Assembly (NCBI RefSeq): GCF_024494465.1
Contig: NZ_JAETXM010000014.1
Coordinates: 30,529-94,528 of the forward strand
Reading direction: 5' to 3'
Source: Bacillus sp. V3B
GTDB taxonomy: Bacteria > Bacillota > Bacilli > Bacillales > Cytobacillaceae
DNA length: 64,000 nt
The notes under the pieces are model-generated. The model worked only from the letters and a program-made list of their open reading frames with translations, was not told the DNA's origin and made no database searches. The first letter of the stretch is position 1; each line of letters starts with the position of its first letter. Shown here piece after piece: positions 45,474 through 54,884 of the stretch. The position numbers were made by a program, and so were the translations under genes.

Positions 45474-46442
45474 TCAAGCACTTTTACCTCCCGCGATTTG
45501 TTCTTTTTTATTATAATGTCGATCTAGAAATGCACCATAAAGGGAAGCTAACGATTGTTGAAAAAGCATTCCGACAACGACTGGGATAATGACTGCAGGA
45601 GGAAAGAAAGAAATAGCGATAACCGTTCCAGCGCTAATATTTCTCATTCCACCGGTAAATGTGATAGCGATTGTTGTATCCTGATCGAACTTTAACCATT
45701 TTGCCAATAAAAAGGCAAACATATAGCCAGTAAAGGAGATAAAAAAGACGACGAAAATAATAAAAAGTAATTTGATGTTAAGCTCTATTAAATAAGGTGC
45801 CACAACGGCTCCGTTTAACATGACAATACATCCAAGGAAAACCTTTGAAATGGGAGATAGCCTTGGTTTCCAAACATCTTTTATTCTTCCTCTTGTTACC
45901 CCATTTAAAAGCATTCCTACTATTGATGGTAGGACAATCATAAACAAAAGGCTGACCATCATACTTGAAGCATCTAGTTCTATTTTTTCACCCACGAGTA
46001 AGGATAAAGTAAATGGGACAATAAAGGGTGATAATATGGAATCAATTAAAATAATAGCAAGTGTCAGAGCTGTACTTCCCTTTTTCATTGCCACCCAAAT
46101 AAAACTTGTTATACCTGTCGGAATGACCATTCCAAGAACAATCCCCGTAATCGTTAATGTATCTCCGTTAAAGGTGATATGCCCGACTGCCAATGCCCAA
46201 AGTGGCATAACGATATGTAGGAATATTAAAGTCATAAAGACGGGAAATGGATGAGTAATCGCACCTTTTATGGATTTAAAGTTCATACTTAAGCTTCCTT
46301 CAAACGTCATAAAGGCAAAAAGCCATGGTACTAAAAATGAAAAATCCTTGATATAGGCCGAGAAAATAACGCCAAAGATCACACTAGCTGGTGTAATAAA
46401 AGGCATCATTTTTTCTAGCTTTCTATTGATTTGTTGTAACAT
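45474..46442 (-). CDS. Bile acid:sodium symporter (SBF-like) family
   Basis: A 322-residue membrane protein with nine or ten helices. ATG 46442 is preferred, because AAAGGAGAG is correctly placed for it; an upstream ATG at 46475 has none. Motifs include EGSLSMNF, GMVIPTGITSFIWVAMKKGS (the crossover near the sodium site) and ITFTGGMRNISAGTVIAI. Family members move bile acids, pantoate or other organic anions with sodium; the substrate is unknown. It lies between tkt and the sirA gene. Confidence 0.85.
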   Translation of the reverse strand: MLQQINRKLEKMMPFITPASVIFGVIFSAYIKDFSFLVPWLFAFMTFEGSLSMNFKSIKGAITHPFPVFMTLIFLHIVMPLWALAVGHITFNGDTLTITGIVLGMVIPTGITSFIWVAMKKGSTALTLAIILIDSILSPFIVPFTLSLLVGEKIELDASSMMVSLLFMIVLPSIVGMLLNGVTRGRIKDVWKPRLSPISKVFLGCIVMLNGAVVAPYLIELNIKLLFIIFVVFFISFTGYMFAFLLAKWLKFDQDTTIAITFTGGMRNISAGTVIAISFFPPAVIIPVVVGMLFQQSLASLYGAFLDRHYNKKEQIAGGKSA

Positions 46443-46529
46443 AGATAATCTCTCCTTTTTAGTCTCATTACTCATTATAAATCTAAATTAAATATTGTAT
46501 AGATAAAATTTAAATAATGAAAAAGTGAT

Positions 46530-46543
46530 GAATTCGACAAAAG
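46530..46543 (-). promoter_or_regulatory. Spo0A box upstream of sirA
   Basis: On the minus strand TTTTGTCGAATTC contains the 0A box TTTGTCGAA. It lies about 90 bases before the sirA start, upstream of TATAAT at 46593-46598, consistent with activation by phosphorylated Spo0A. Confidence 0.7.
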
Positions 46544-46631
46544 TAGGTTAATTTTTTGACACAAACGGACAGTCTCTTTGTGCTTGATTCTATATAATAG
46601 AAGAAAAGTTTATTTTCAGAGGAGGATTACT

Positions 46632-47069
46632 GTGAGAACATATCAGCTTTATTTAATAGATGATGAGTTTGCCTCCCATTACTTTGGAAAAGAACGGATG
46701 TTTTATAAGCTTTTTAAAGAATCTGAAGAGGCGATTGGTGAGTATAAACATATCCTAAAGAAGCAGATTAATTTTATTACAAAACCGATTCAAGGCTTAA
46801 AAATACATCGTTATGTGAGTCAAAACTTACAAAAAAATAAGAGTTTTTATATAAAAAACGGAACATACTATTTAGAAATAAGAAAACGTGGCTGTGCTGA
46901 ATTGGAAATCAAGGAGCGTTATTTAATCTTAAAATCTAGTGGACATTATGAAGCAGAAACGATATTTTTTGAGGTATTGCGTAAATTAGAGTCATCATTT
47001 TTGGCTATTGACCTTGATCATCAGCGTTGTGGATGGCTAAAACCAATTAAAGAAAGAAAATTTGTTTAG
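46632..47069 (+). CDS. sirA: Sporulation inhibitor of replication SirA
   Basis: A 145-residue protein that binds DnaA domain I and blocks new rounds of replication at sporulation. GTG 46632 follows GGAGGATTAC. The N-terminus RTYQLYLIDDEFASHYFGKE is characteristic. HRYVSQNLQKNKSFYIKNG and the aromatic-rich tail complete the family pattern. It lies between tkt and yneF, as in B. subtilis (yneE), and a 0A box precedes it. Confidence 0.93.
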   Translation: MRTYQLYLIDDEFASHYFGKERMFYKLFKESEEAIGEYKHILKKQINFITKPIQGLKIHRYVSQNLQKNKSFYIKNGTYYLEIRKRGCAELEIKERYLILKSSGHYEAETIFFEVLRKLESSFLAIDLDHQRCGWLKPIKERKFV

Positions 47070-47156
47070 AAGATAAGGAAATCATAAATAGAATATTGTA
47101 TAATAATCTTTGGTTTAGTACACTGTATGGTAGACAACATGAAGGAGGAAGTTTTT

Positions 47157-47372
47157 ATGGGTATGTACATTCTAGTTGGTGCATTGGCATTACTTGCTGG
47201 TGTGGCACTAGGATTTTTCATCGCTCGGAAGTATATGATGAGCTATTTAAAGAAAAATCCACCAATTAATGAGCAAATGTTAAAAATGATGATGATGCAG
47301 ATGGGGATGAAACCTTCGCAAAAGAAAATCAATCAAATGATGTCAGCCATGAATAAACAACAAGGGAAATAA
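47157..47372 (+). CDS. yneF: UPF0154 membrane protein YneF
   Basis: A 71-residue protein with one N-terminal transmembrane helix (3-25) and a Met-rich amphipathic tail with [23 protein letters not shown] 47157 follows AAGGAGGAAG. Conserved in Firmicutes, but function unknown. The location after sirA is the standard one. A terminator follows. Confidence 0.93.
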   Translation: MGMYILVGALALLAGVALGFFIARKYMMSYLKKNPPINEQMLKMMMMQMGMKPSQKKINQMMSAMNKQQGK

Positions 47373-47380
47373 TAGTAGAC

Positions 47381-47409
47381 AAGCACTCAATTGATGAGTG
47401 CTTTCTTTA
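47381..47409 (+). terminator. Terminator after yneF
   Basis: AAGCACTCA and TGAGTGCTT pair over ATTGA, then CTTTC. Confidence 0.75.
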
Positions 47410-47467
47410 TGAAGTCATGTCTCAGAAAAGAAGAAATAAAATTAAAATTTGGAATCAGACTTGATTC

Positions 47468-47526
47468 AACACGCTTCACGATTGTTTTTTGAATCACTGA
47501 AATCTGATCATCGTGTGTTTTTTTAA
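47468..47526 (+). promoter_or_regulatory. Possible attenuator before the ABC exporter
   Basis: CACGAT (47477-47482) can pair with ATCGTG (47510-47515), followed by TGTTTTTTT. It lies 35 bases before the exporter start. The similar B. subtilis bmrCD operon is controlled by a leader attenuator. No leader peptide is convincing here. Confidence 0.4.
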
Positions 47527-47560
47527 ATAGAGAGTATAACGGATAAATTCGGAGGAAGAA

Positions 47561-49321
47561 ATGAAAGTATTCTTGGATCTGTTGTGGTTTTTCAAACAAG
47601 AAAAGAAGTCTTATCTATCAGGGATTGCTTTGTTAGTGATTGTTGCACTACTAGAACTCTTGCCGCCAAAGGCCATTGGGCTGATAGTTGATGATGTCGC
47701 TAATAACACTTTAACCCGCGAAAGTCTTATTCAATGGATGACCCTATTAATTGTAGCCGCACTCGTTCAGTATATCTTTCGCTATTATTGGCGGATCTTA
47801 ATCTTTGGTTCCGCTGTCAAATTGGTCAAACAATTACGCAATACACTGTATCAACATTTTACAAATATGCCTCAGTCTTTTTATCAAAAGCAAAGAGTTG
47901 GAGACTTAATGGCACATGCGACAAATGATTTACAAGCGATTCAGCAAACAGCTGGTTTAGGTATTTTGACTCTGGTCGATTCTATCACGACAGGCGGAGC
48001 GGTCATGATTGTGATGGCGACAACCATCAGTTGGAAGTTAACCTTAATTAGTTTGATTCCCATACCCTTCATGGCGATCATGACAAGCTGGTATGGAAGG
48101 CTTTTACATAAACGATTTCATTTAGCACAGGAAGCATTCTCAGCACTGAATGATAAAACACAAGAAAGTATCATGGGTATCAAAGTGATTAAAACATTCG
48201 GACAAGAAAAAGAAGATGTTCAAGATTTTCAAAAAAAATCTGCATATGTCGTTGAAAAAAATGTAGCAGTTGCCCGAATTGATGCTTTATATGATCCAAC
48301 GATTTCTATTATCGTGGGTCTTTCCTTTTTCTTAGCGCTTTCTTTTGGTGCCAAATTTGTATTAGACGGAATGTTAACCATTGGACAGCTTGTATCCTTT
48401 ACTGCTTATCTTGGTTTATTAATTTGGCCAATGCTAGCATTTGGTTGGCTTTTCAACATAGTAGAACGAGGAAGAGCCTCAAATGATCGCGTGAATGCTT
48501 TATTAGCACAATCAATCGAGATTGTGGATAAGCCTGATGCAATCAGTAGAGTACCAAGTGGAAATATAATGTATAATCTGAAGGGATTTACTTACCCAAA
48601 CGAGAAAATACCAGTGTTGAAAAATATTCACTTTGAGTTGAAAAGAGGGGAAACACTAGGAGTCGTTGGGAAAACGGGTGCTGGTAAAACGACTCTGTTA
48701 AAATTATTAACTCGTGAATTTGAAGGATTTGAAGGAGTAATAAAATTTGGTGATGAACCACTCAATCATTATAAGCTCGAAGCCTTACGCAAGGCGATTG
48801 GTTATGTCCCGCAAGAACATTTCTTGTTTTCGGCTTCAGTATCAGATAATATTGCATTCGCAAAACCAACCGCCAGTAAAGAAGAGATTCGTAATGCAGC
48901 TCAATTAGCCTATATCGATCAAGATATCCTCCAGTTTTCAAAAGGTTATCAGACGGTTGTTGGTGAGAAAGGCGTAGCTCTTTCTGGGGGGCAAAAGCAG
49001 CGGATTTCAATTGCTCGGGCATTGATGATGGACCCAGAAGTCTTAATATTAGATGATTCTCTATCTGCCGTTGATGCGAAAACAGAAGAAGCTATTCTGT
49101 CGTCGTTACGGGAGAGCCGTGATGGTAAAACAACGATCATTACGGCTCATCGGTTGAGTTCGATTCAACATGCTGATTTAATTCTAGTATTAGAAGCTGG
49201 AGAAATAACGCAAATGGGTACGCATCAAGAGCTCATGAATCAGGATGGCTGGTATAAGGAAATGTATCTTCGTCAACAGCTGGAAGAGCTTGTTGAGAAG
49301 GGTGGAATTATTCATGAATAA
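47561..49321 (+). CDS. Heterodimeric ABC multidrug exporter, BmrC/YheI-type subunit
   Basis: A 586-residue half-transporter: six transmembrane helices (about 1-310) and an ATPase domain (330-580). Walker A GVVGKTGAGKTT and signature ALSGGQKQR are normal, but Walker B is followed by LILDDSLSAVDAKTE, with Asp in place of the catalytic Glu. That marks the degenerate site of asymmetric exporters such as BmrCD. Start ATG 47561 follows GGAGGAAG. Its stop overlaps the second subunit. Confidence 0.9.
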   Translation: MKVFLDLLWFFKQEKKSYLSGIALLVIVALLELLPPKAIGLIVDDVANNTLTRESLIQWMTLLIVAALVQYIFRYYWRILIFGSAVKLVKQLRNTLYQHFTNMPQSFYQKQRVGDLMAHATNDLQAIQQTAGLGILTLVDSITTGGAVMIVMATTISWKLTLISLIPIPFMAIMTSWYGRLLHKRFHLAQEAFSALNDKTQESIMGIKVIKTFGQEKEDVQDFQKKSAYVVEKNVAVARIDALYDPTISIIVGLSFFLALSFGAKFVLDGMLTIGQLVSFTAYLGLLIWPMLAFGWLFNIVERGRASNDRVNALLAQSIEIVDKPDAISRVPSGNIMYNLKGFTYPNEKIPVLKNIHFELKRGETLGVVGKTGAGKTTLLKLLTREFEGFEGVIKFGDEPLNHYKLEALRKAIGYVPQEHFLFSASVSDNIAFAKPTASKEEIRNAAQLAYIDQDILQFSKGYQTVVGEKGVALSGGQKQRISIARALMMDPEVLILDDSLSAVDAKTEEAILSSLRESRDGKTTIITAHRLSSIQHADLILVLEAGEITQMGTHQELMNQDGWYKEMYLRQQLEELVEKGGIIHE

Positions 49322-51125
49322 TACATCTCAATACAATAGTAAAAAGCAGCGTAACGTACTATTTCGATTGCTTTCCTATACGAAACCTCATCTAAAAACG
49401 ATACTTTTCGCCTTTTTACTTCTGATGATTGCAACGGTTGCTGATATTTTAGGACCTATCCTCGTGAAAATATTTATTGATGAGTATTTAACGCCGAAAT
49501 ATCTTCCGTATGGTCCGGTATGGACATTAGGGGCAACCTATTTAGGTATCCAGATCATCAATGTAATGGTTTCGTATGTTCAATTATTTAAATTTCAGGA
49601 AATTGCACTAAAGATTATTCAGCAAATTCGCTTGGATGTTTATGCAAAGGTTCAGACGTTAGGCTTAAAATACTTTGATAAAACGCCAGCAGGAAGTATG
49701 GTTTCTAGGGTGACGAATGATACGGAAGCGATTAAAGAAATGTTTGTGACGGTTATTGCCACTTTTATTCAAAACGGCTTTTTCTTAATCGGTATTTTTA
49801 TCGCTATGTTTACCTTAAATGTCCAACTTGCTTTATTTTGTTTCGTTTTGATTCCACTCATCTTATTCATCATGTGGACTTATCAGAAATATAGCTCGCG
49901 TTACTATCAAGATATGCGAGAAAGATTAGGAGAACTAAATGCGAAATTAAGTGAATCTTTGCAAGGAATATCGATGATTCAAGTGTTTCGGCAGGAGAAG
50001 CGCCTGAGAGAAGAGTTTGCAAGTATAAATGAAAAACATTATGAGGCAGGCATGAAAAATATTAAGGTAGAGGGGTTGCTGTTACGTCCTGCTGTTGATT
50101 TGCTCTATGTATTTGCGCTAGTCCTTGTTTTAAGCTTTTTTGGGATCAATTCCTTTAATAGCCCAATCGAGATCGGTGTGCTCTATGTGTTTATTAATTA
50201 TTTAGATCGTTTTTTTGAACCGGTTAATGCTATGATGATGCGCTTATCTATGTATCAGCAGGCCATTGTTGCAGCAGATCGAGTATTTACTTTGCTTGAT
50301 GAAACGGAACTAGCTCCACAGCAGCAGGCGGAAAATAATCAAATCCAAGATGGAAAGATTGAGTTTCGTGATGTTTGTTTTTCATACGATGGGGATAGAG
50401 ATGTATTAAAGCATATTTCATTTACAGCAAAACCAGGAGAAACCGTTGCTTTGGTTGGCCATACGGGAAGTGGAAAGAGTTCCATTATTAATATTTTGAT
50501 GCGCTTCTATGAAATTGAGCGAGGCGAAGTATGGATTGATGGAAAATCAATCAAATATTATTCAATTGAAGAATTACGGGGTAAGATGGGGCTTGTTCTT
50601 CAAGATCCTTTCTTATTTTTTGGAACGATTAAAGATAATATTCGGTTGTATCAACAGAATATGAGTGATAAGAAAATAAAGAAGGCGGCTGAATTCGTTC
50701 AAGCCCATCATTTTATCGAAAAGTTAGCGGATGGTTATGACCATCAAGTGGTTGAAAGAGGTTCAACCCTTTCAAGCGGTCAGCGACAGCTAATCGCTTT
50801 TGCTAGAACAATTGCCATGAATCCGAAAATTCTCGTTTTGGATGAAGCGACAGCAAATATTGATACAGAAACAGAAGAAGAAATTCAGGGTGCGTTAGAG
50901 AAAATGAGAAAAGGTCGTACAACGATTGCGATTGCCCATCGTCTTTCAACGATACAAGATGCCAATTTGATTCTTGTCATGCACCAAGGAGAAATTGTTG
51001 AACGTGGTACACATCAACAGTTACTTGCGGAAAAAGGTTTGTATTATAAAATGTTCCTATTACAAAATGGTGCGGTTGATAAACTTGAAGAAGTGATGGT
51101 AGAAGGAGATGATGTTTTAAACTAG
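49314..51125 (+). CDS. Heterodimeric ABC multidrug exporter, BmrD/YheH-type subunit
   Basis: A 603-residue partner starting at ATG 49314, eight bases inside the preceding gene. Six helices are followed by an ATPase with Walker A ALVGHTGSGKSS, degenerate signature TLSSGQRQ (Ser for Gly) and Walker B VLDEATANIDTETE with the catalytic Glu intact. This complements the other subunit. Substrate is unknown. The pair is absent at this position in the B. subtilis order yneF-ccdA and may be an insertion. Confidence 0.9.
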   Translation: MNNTSQYNSKKQRNVLFRLLSYTKPHLKTILFAFLLLMIATVADILGPILVKIFIDEYLTPKYLPYGPVWTLGATYLGIQIINVMVSYVQLFKFQEIALKIIQQIRLDVYAKVQTLGLKYFDKTPAGSMVSRVTNDTEAIKEMFVTVIATFIQNGFFLIGIFIAMFTLNVQLALFCFVLIPLILFIMWTYQKYSSRYYQDMRERLGELNAKLSESLQGISMIQVFRQEKRLREEFASINEKHYEAGMKNIKVEGLLLRPAVDLLYVFALVLVLSFFGINSFNSPIEIGVLYVFINYLDRFFEPVNAMMMRLSMYQQAIVAADRVFTLLDETELAPQQQAENNQIQDGKIEFRDVCFSYDGDRDVLKHISFTAKPGETVALVGHTGSGKSSIINILMRFYEIERGEVWIDGKSIKYYSIEELRGKMGLVLQDPFLFFGTIKDNIRLYQQNMSDKKIKKAAEFVQAHHFIEKLADGYDHQVVERGSTLSSGQRQLIAFARTIAMNPKILVLDEATANIDTETEEEIQGALEKMRKGRTTIAIAHRLSTIQDANLILVMHQGEIVERGTHQQLLAEKGLYYKMFLLQNGAVDKLEEVMVEGDDVLN

Positions 51126-51248
51126 TCAAATTGTATAGGTTTGATGGTATTCTATTATTGTCACAAAATATTCACAATCTAAAAATTAACTTTTTCTGTT
51201 AACTTTTGGTAGAATGAATGGAGTATTCATGAAAAGGGGGAGAGTAAG

Positions 51249-51956
51249 ATGTCTGATTTAAATCTGTTTATTGCATTAGGAGCAGGTTTCTTAAGTTTCA
51301 TTTCACCGTGCTGTCTACCTCTTTATCCTGCTTTTCTTTCTTATGTAACGGGGATGTCAGTAGGTGAGCTTAAAAGCGACAATGGAATGCTTCAAAAACG
51401 AAGCTTGTTACATACAGTTTTTTTCTTGATTGGTTTCTCCATTATTTTCATCGCCATTGGTTTTGGAACTTCTTTTCTTGGCCAGTTTTTTATCAATTAT
51501 CAAGATCTAATTCGTCAAATCGGTGCTATTTTTATCGTGTTTTTTGCTCTAGTAATTGTAGGTTTCATAAAACCAGAATTCATGATGAAAGAACGCCGGT
51601 TTGATATTAAGAATCGCCCAGCAGGATTTCTAGGTTCTATTTTAATTGGGATGGCATTTGCGGCAGGGTGGACACCTTGTACAGGTCCAATTCTCATGTC
51701 TGTTATCATGCTTGCTGGTTCAAATCCTGAGTCAGGTATGTTATATATGGTTGCTTACTCGTTAGGATTTTCAATTCCATTTTTAATTCTTTCTTTTTTC
51801 GTTGGGAAAATGAGTTGGATTCGGAAACATAATATTAAGATTATGAAAATTGGTGGCTATTTAATGATTGTCATCGGTATTTTCCTATTTTTCGATTGGA
51901 TGACGACTATTATCTCACTTTTATCGGCACTTTTTGGTGGGTTTACAGGATTTTAA
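51249..51956 (+). CDS. ccdA: Cytochrome c biogenesis protein CcdA
   Basis: A 235-residue membrane protein with six helices that carries reducing equivalents across the membrane to cytochrome-c maturation and spore thiol-disulfide proteins. The redox cysteines occur in [18 protein letters not shown] (helix 1) and [10 protein letters not shown] (helix 4). ATG 51249 follows GGGGGAGAGTAAG. First of the conserved ccdA-yneI-ccdC block. Confidence 0.95.
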   Translation: MSDLNLFIALGAGFLSFISPCCLPLYPAFLSYVTGMSVGELKSDNGMLQKRSLLHTVFFLIGFSIIFIAIGFGTSFLGQFFINYQDLIRQIGAIFIVFFALVIVGFIKPEFMMKERRFDIKNRPAGFLGSILIGMAFAAGWTPCTGPILMSVIMLAGSNPESGMLYMVAYSLGFSIPFLILSFFVGKMSWIRKHNIKIMKIGGYLMIVIGIFLFFDWMTTIISLLSALFGGFTGF

Positions 51957-52093
51957 ATGAATAATGATTAAAAATCACTTCAATGCTAGAATTACTTTTT
52001 TATTTTAATAAAGGTAGAAAAAAGTCAAGAATTGTACAAATATATTATTTAATCAATTTTTTTATTTCGTAGTTTTTATAAGGAGGAATTACC

Positions 52094-52453
52094 GTGGCTA
52101 GAATATTAATTGTTGATGATGCAAAATTTATGAGGATGACTTTATCCAATATTCTTAATAAAGTAGGACATGAAGTGATAGGGGAAGGCGAAAATGGGAA
52201 AGAGGCCATTCGTTTGTATCGCGAACTACAGCCAGATTTGGTTACGTTGGATATTACAATGCCCGAGATGAGCGGTTTAGAAGCGGTGAGAGAAATAAAA
52301 AAAGAATTTCCAAGTGCTAAAGTGATTATGTGCTCAGCAATGGGGCAACAAAAAATGGTAGTTGAAGCGATTGAAGCAGGAGCAAAAGATTTTATCGTTA
52401 AGCCTTTCGATGAAGCGCGCGTAGTCGATGCGATTAATCGAATTTTTAATTAA
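52094..52453 (+). CDS. yneI: CheY-like response regulator YneI
   Basis: A 119-residue single-domain receiver. Acidic pair VDDAKFMR, phospho-acceptor LDITMPEM, Thr/Ser in MCSAMGQ and lysine in IVKPFD are all present. Start GTG 52094 follows AAGGAGGAATTACC. No kinase is next to it; the position between ccdA and ccdC is conserved in Bacillus (also called ccdB). A terminator follows. Confidence 0.92.
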   Translation: MARILIVDDAKFMRMTLSNILNKVGHEVIGEGENGKEAIRLYRELQPDLVTLDITMPEMSGLEAVREIKKEFPSAKVIMCSAMGQQKMVVEAIEAGAKDFIVKPFDEARVVDAINRIFN

Positions 52454-52463
52454 CCCTATTTAG

Positions 52464-52509
52464 GCTGACTCATAAGGTGTTAAATGCCTTATGAGTCAGT
52501 TATTTTTTT
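52464..52509 (+). terminator. Terminator after yneI
   Basis: CTGACTCATAAGG and CCTTATGAGTCAG pair over TGTTAAATG, followed by T residues. Confidence 0.85.
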
Positions 52510-52715
52510 GTCTGAAATATGGTTTTAGAAGAACATTGCTCACATTCACCTTATCATTCCTGTTATACTACTTAAACTAGAGTCTGTATGGCTCATGAGT
52601 AGACTGTTGGATTCAGGATGTACTTTTATAAAAATACTCCACAATCATTTCACCGTTTATCTTGTTTGAGATATAATAGGAATGCATTTAATAGAATAAA
52701 AAGGAATGAAACTCT

Positions 52716-53180
52716 ATGGATATAGTGGTTGTTAGCTCAATTGGAGCAGTTCTCATGGCTATATTTGCTATGTTTGTTCGGATGAAAGCAGCAAAAAAAC
52801 CTGCTTCTGCCAAAAAAATCTTATTACCACCGGTCTTTATGAGTACTGGTGCATTCATGTATATATTTCCAGAATTCCGCTTAACTCCTGTGGAAATCTT
52901 AGAATCAATTGTTGTTGGAATGTTATTTTCGATTCTTCTCATAAAGACTTCGAAATTTGAAATTAAAGATCAGGATGTTTATTTAAAACGTTCAAGAGCA
53001 TTTATGTTTATTTTACTGGGCTTGTTTGTGATTCGGATGGTTGCAAAGTTGATTTTGAGTTCAACGATTGATTTTGGCGAACTTAGCGGAATGTTCTTTT
53101 TGTTAGCGTTCAGCATGATTGTGCCATGGCGCATTGCGATGTACAGGGACTTTCAGAAGGTCTCACAAGAACTGAAATGA
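52716..53180 (+). CDS. ccdC: CcdC (YneJ) membrane protein
   Basis: A 154-residue protein with four transmembrane helices. MDIVVVSSIGAVLMAIFAMF, the PxF-type stretch LPPVFMSTGAFMYIFPEFR and DVYLKRSRAFMFILLGL are family hallmarks. The protein is encoded with ccdA in Bacillus; in B. subtilis it is dispensable for cytochrome c. ATG 52716 follows AAAGGAATG weakly spaced. Confidence 0.9.
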   Translation: MDIVVVSSIGAVLMAIFAMFVRMKAAKKPASAKKILLPPVFMSTGAFMYIFPEFRLTPVEILESIVVGMLFSILLIKTSKFEIKDQDVYLKRSRAFMFILLGLFVIRMVAKLILSSTIDFGELSGMFFLLAFSMIVPWRIAMYRDFQKVSQELK

Positions 53181-53392
53181 AAGGATCAATGAAAACAACC
53201 CCACGCCATAATACCTGATAATGAAATATAAAAGGACATCTGATCTATTGATAGTAATTCAGTTTCGAAGTGCAAAAATGGATTTTGTACTCTTAATTGA
53301 AATTTGTTTAATGTTCAAGGGTAAATGGCAATTTTGTCGTATTATGCAAGTGAAGAGTTATTCAATTAAAGAGGTAGGGAGATAAATATAAG

Positions 53393-53944
53393 ATGAAAAG
53401 AAAAATTTTTACGGTTATTGGATTGGTTGCCGCAGCACTAGGCGTGTATTTGTTTGCGGTAAGCGGCGAAAGTAATGAACCGAAAGAAAGCGAAACTCAA
53501 AATATTAAGGAATTAGTACACGATTACAGTGTAGGTAACATAAAAAACGAGTCTGCTTCCATCACATCGCAGCAACTAATCGTGACTGACAGTGGTGAAA
53601 GTCAGTTAACCTATGATTTGCCTGAAGATGAATTTTTTGTTTCTATCGCGCCATATGTCGAGAAAACACACCCTTGCGCTGTTCACAGTTTGACTGGCTG
53701 CCGTGGTGAAATGGTGGGAGAAGAGTTTAGTGTATACATTGAAGATACAGAAGGTAACTTGATACTGGACCAAACATTGAAATCTCAATCTAACGGATTT
53801 ATTGATTTGTGGGTACCCCGTGACAAAGCGTATCGCGTAACAATTGCGCACGATGGAAAAACAGTAGAGTCAGAGTTTTCTACGTTTGAAAGTGATAACA
53901 CTTGCATTACAACCATGCAGTTGACAGAAAACAAAAACGCTTAA
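53393..53944 (+). CDS. CueP-family metal-binding protein
   Basis: A 183-residue exported protein. The signal sequence KIFTVIGLVAAALGVYLFAV is followed by a low-complexity acidic linker. The core DEFFVSIAPYVEKTHPC, HSLTGCRGEM and VYIEDTEGNLI, ending in a distal cysteine NTCITTMQL, matches CueP, the periplasmic copper-binding protein first seen in Salmonella. The conserved Cys residues could bind Cu(I). No copper ATPase or chaperone genes are adjacent, so a role in copper handling is a family-based inference. ATG 53393 follows GAGGTAGGGAG. Confidence 0.8.
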   Translation: MKRKIFTVIGLVAAALGVYLFAVSGESNEPKESETQNIKELVHDYSVGNIKNESASITSQQLIVTDSGESQLTYDLPEDEFFVSIAPYVEKTHPCAVHSLTGCRGEMVGEEFSVYIEDTEGNLILDQTLKSQSNGFIDLWVPRDKAYRVTIAHDGKTVESEFSTFESDNTCITTMQLTENKNA

Positions 53945-53973
53945 TCAGATGTTTATTGGGGCGTTTGTGGAAT

Positions 53974-54026
53974 AAAAAAGGGCTGTCCCATAAGGTGTCA
54001 GACACCTTATGGGACAGCCCTTTTTT
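53974..54026. terminator. Bidirectional terminator cueP/yneK
   Basis: AAAAAAGGGCTGTCCCATAA and the complement form a 25-bp perfect stem around CAG, between convergent genes. Confidence 0.95.
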
Positions 54027-54054
54027 GCGGTCTATTTCACATTTGTTTTTACAC

Positions 54055-54489
54055 TTAAACTTGTTCAAATAAATGTTCATACGGAGACACTTCAATCTGT
54101 TTCTCTTCGAGTTTCTTTCGAAGAAATTTATGATCTCTTTTTGGAGTTGCCAAGATATAACCTCTAATCACTAAATCGGGGTCGATTTTCTCTGCATTTT
54201 CACTCAGAGCAAGTTCACCGATTTTTCCAGCGATCTTATGTTTTGCTACATCCCGAAATAGTTCTGGAACCGGTGATACTAAGTCTGCAAGTAACTCTTT
54301 TTCTTCTTGATGCCAAAGGTGTATTGTGTTATTGACATAATGTTCTTCCCAGTCCATGTCAGACTTTCCGTCTTCTTTCGGCATCTTTTTCAAAAACTTC
54401 CGAAACATAAAGAAGCCACCGATGGCAAAAGAACCGATCAAAACAACAACCCAAAACAATATAAACCAAAGAAACCATCCGTCTAGCAT
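54055..54489 (-). CDS. yneK: YneK (DUF2621) membrane protein
   Basis: A 144-residue protein. ATG 54489 is preferred over GTG 54498, which would overlap its own ribosome site AGGTGA. One N-terminal transmembrane helix WFLWFILFWVVVLIGSFAIG is followed by a soluble helical domain with KKDGKSDMDWEEHYV-like acidic sequence and LADLVSPVPELFRDVAKHKI. It is the usual neighbour of ccdC in Bacillus. Function unknown. Confidence 0.85.
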   Translation of the reverse strand: MLDGWFLWFILFWVVVLIGSFAIGGFFMFRKFLKKMPKEDGKSDMDWEEHYVNNTIHLWHQEEKELLADLVSPVPELFRDVAKHKIAGKIGELALSENAEKIDPDLVIRGYILATPKRDHKFLRKKLEEKQIEVSPYEHLFEQV

Positions 54490-54714
54490 TCTATTCACCT
54501 ACAAAGTTAAAATCATTTATATGTATTATTCTATATTATATAATTTTTCTTATTTTCAGACAAGGAGGAAGTAAAAACAATTTATTTGAGAAAATGATAG
54601 AAGACGGTGAATTGATAGATATTAATGAATAATTCGATAGTAGACAAATAATTGTAAGATTTTCGACGTTGTTTTACATTCCTTTTTCTAGTATACTAAA
54701 TACATATCTCCAAT

Positions 54715-54811
54715 GGGGCTGAATGGGGTACTGGTGTCCTCCACGGTCTTCAAAACCGCTTGTGACCTGCGTGCCAGGTTAGCTGGGTTCGATTCCCAGA
54801 CGGTCCCGCCA
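54715..54811 (+). tRNA. selC: Probable selenocysteine tRNA (anticodon TCA)
   Basis: A 97-base cloverleaf ending in encoded CCA. The anticodon loop is CTTCAAA (TCA at 54750-54752) on a CGGT/ACCG stem. The T arm is CTGGG-TTCGATT-CCCAG. The long variable arm has ACCTG/CAGGT. The acceptor 5' GGGGCTG pairs with CGGTCCC (two G-U pairs), and the eighth pair expected for this tRNA is A-A. The D stem is long, as in tRNA-Sec. A terminator follows. No other selenium gene is in the window. Confidence 0.85.
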
Positions 54812-54833
54812 ATCCTTGAAACTATTACATATC

Positions 54834-54870
54834 TAACCGCACAGTGATTTTTTCACTCGTGCGGTTTTTT
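54834..54870 (+). terminator. Terminator after tRNA-Sec
   Basis: AACCGCACAGTGA and TCACTCGTGCGGTT pair with one bulge over TTTTT, then T residues. Confidence 0.85.
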
Positions 54871-54884
54871 GGTTTATTTTCGGT

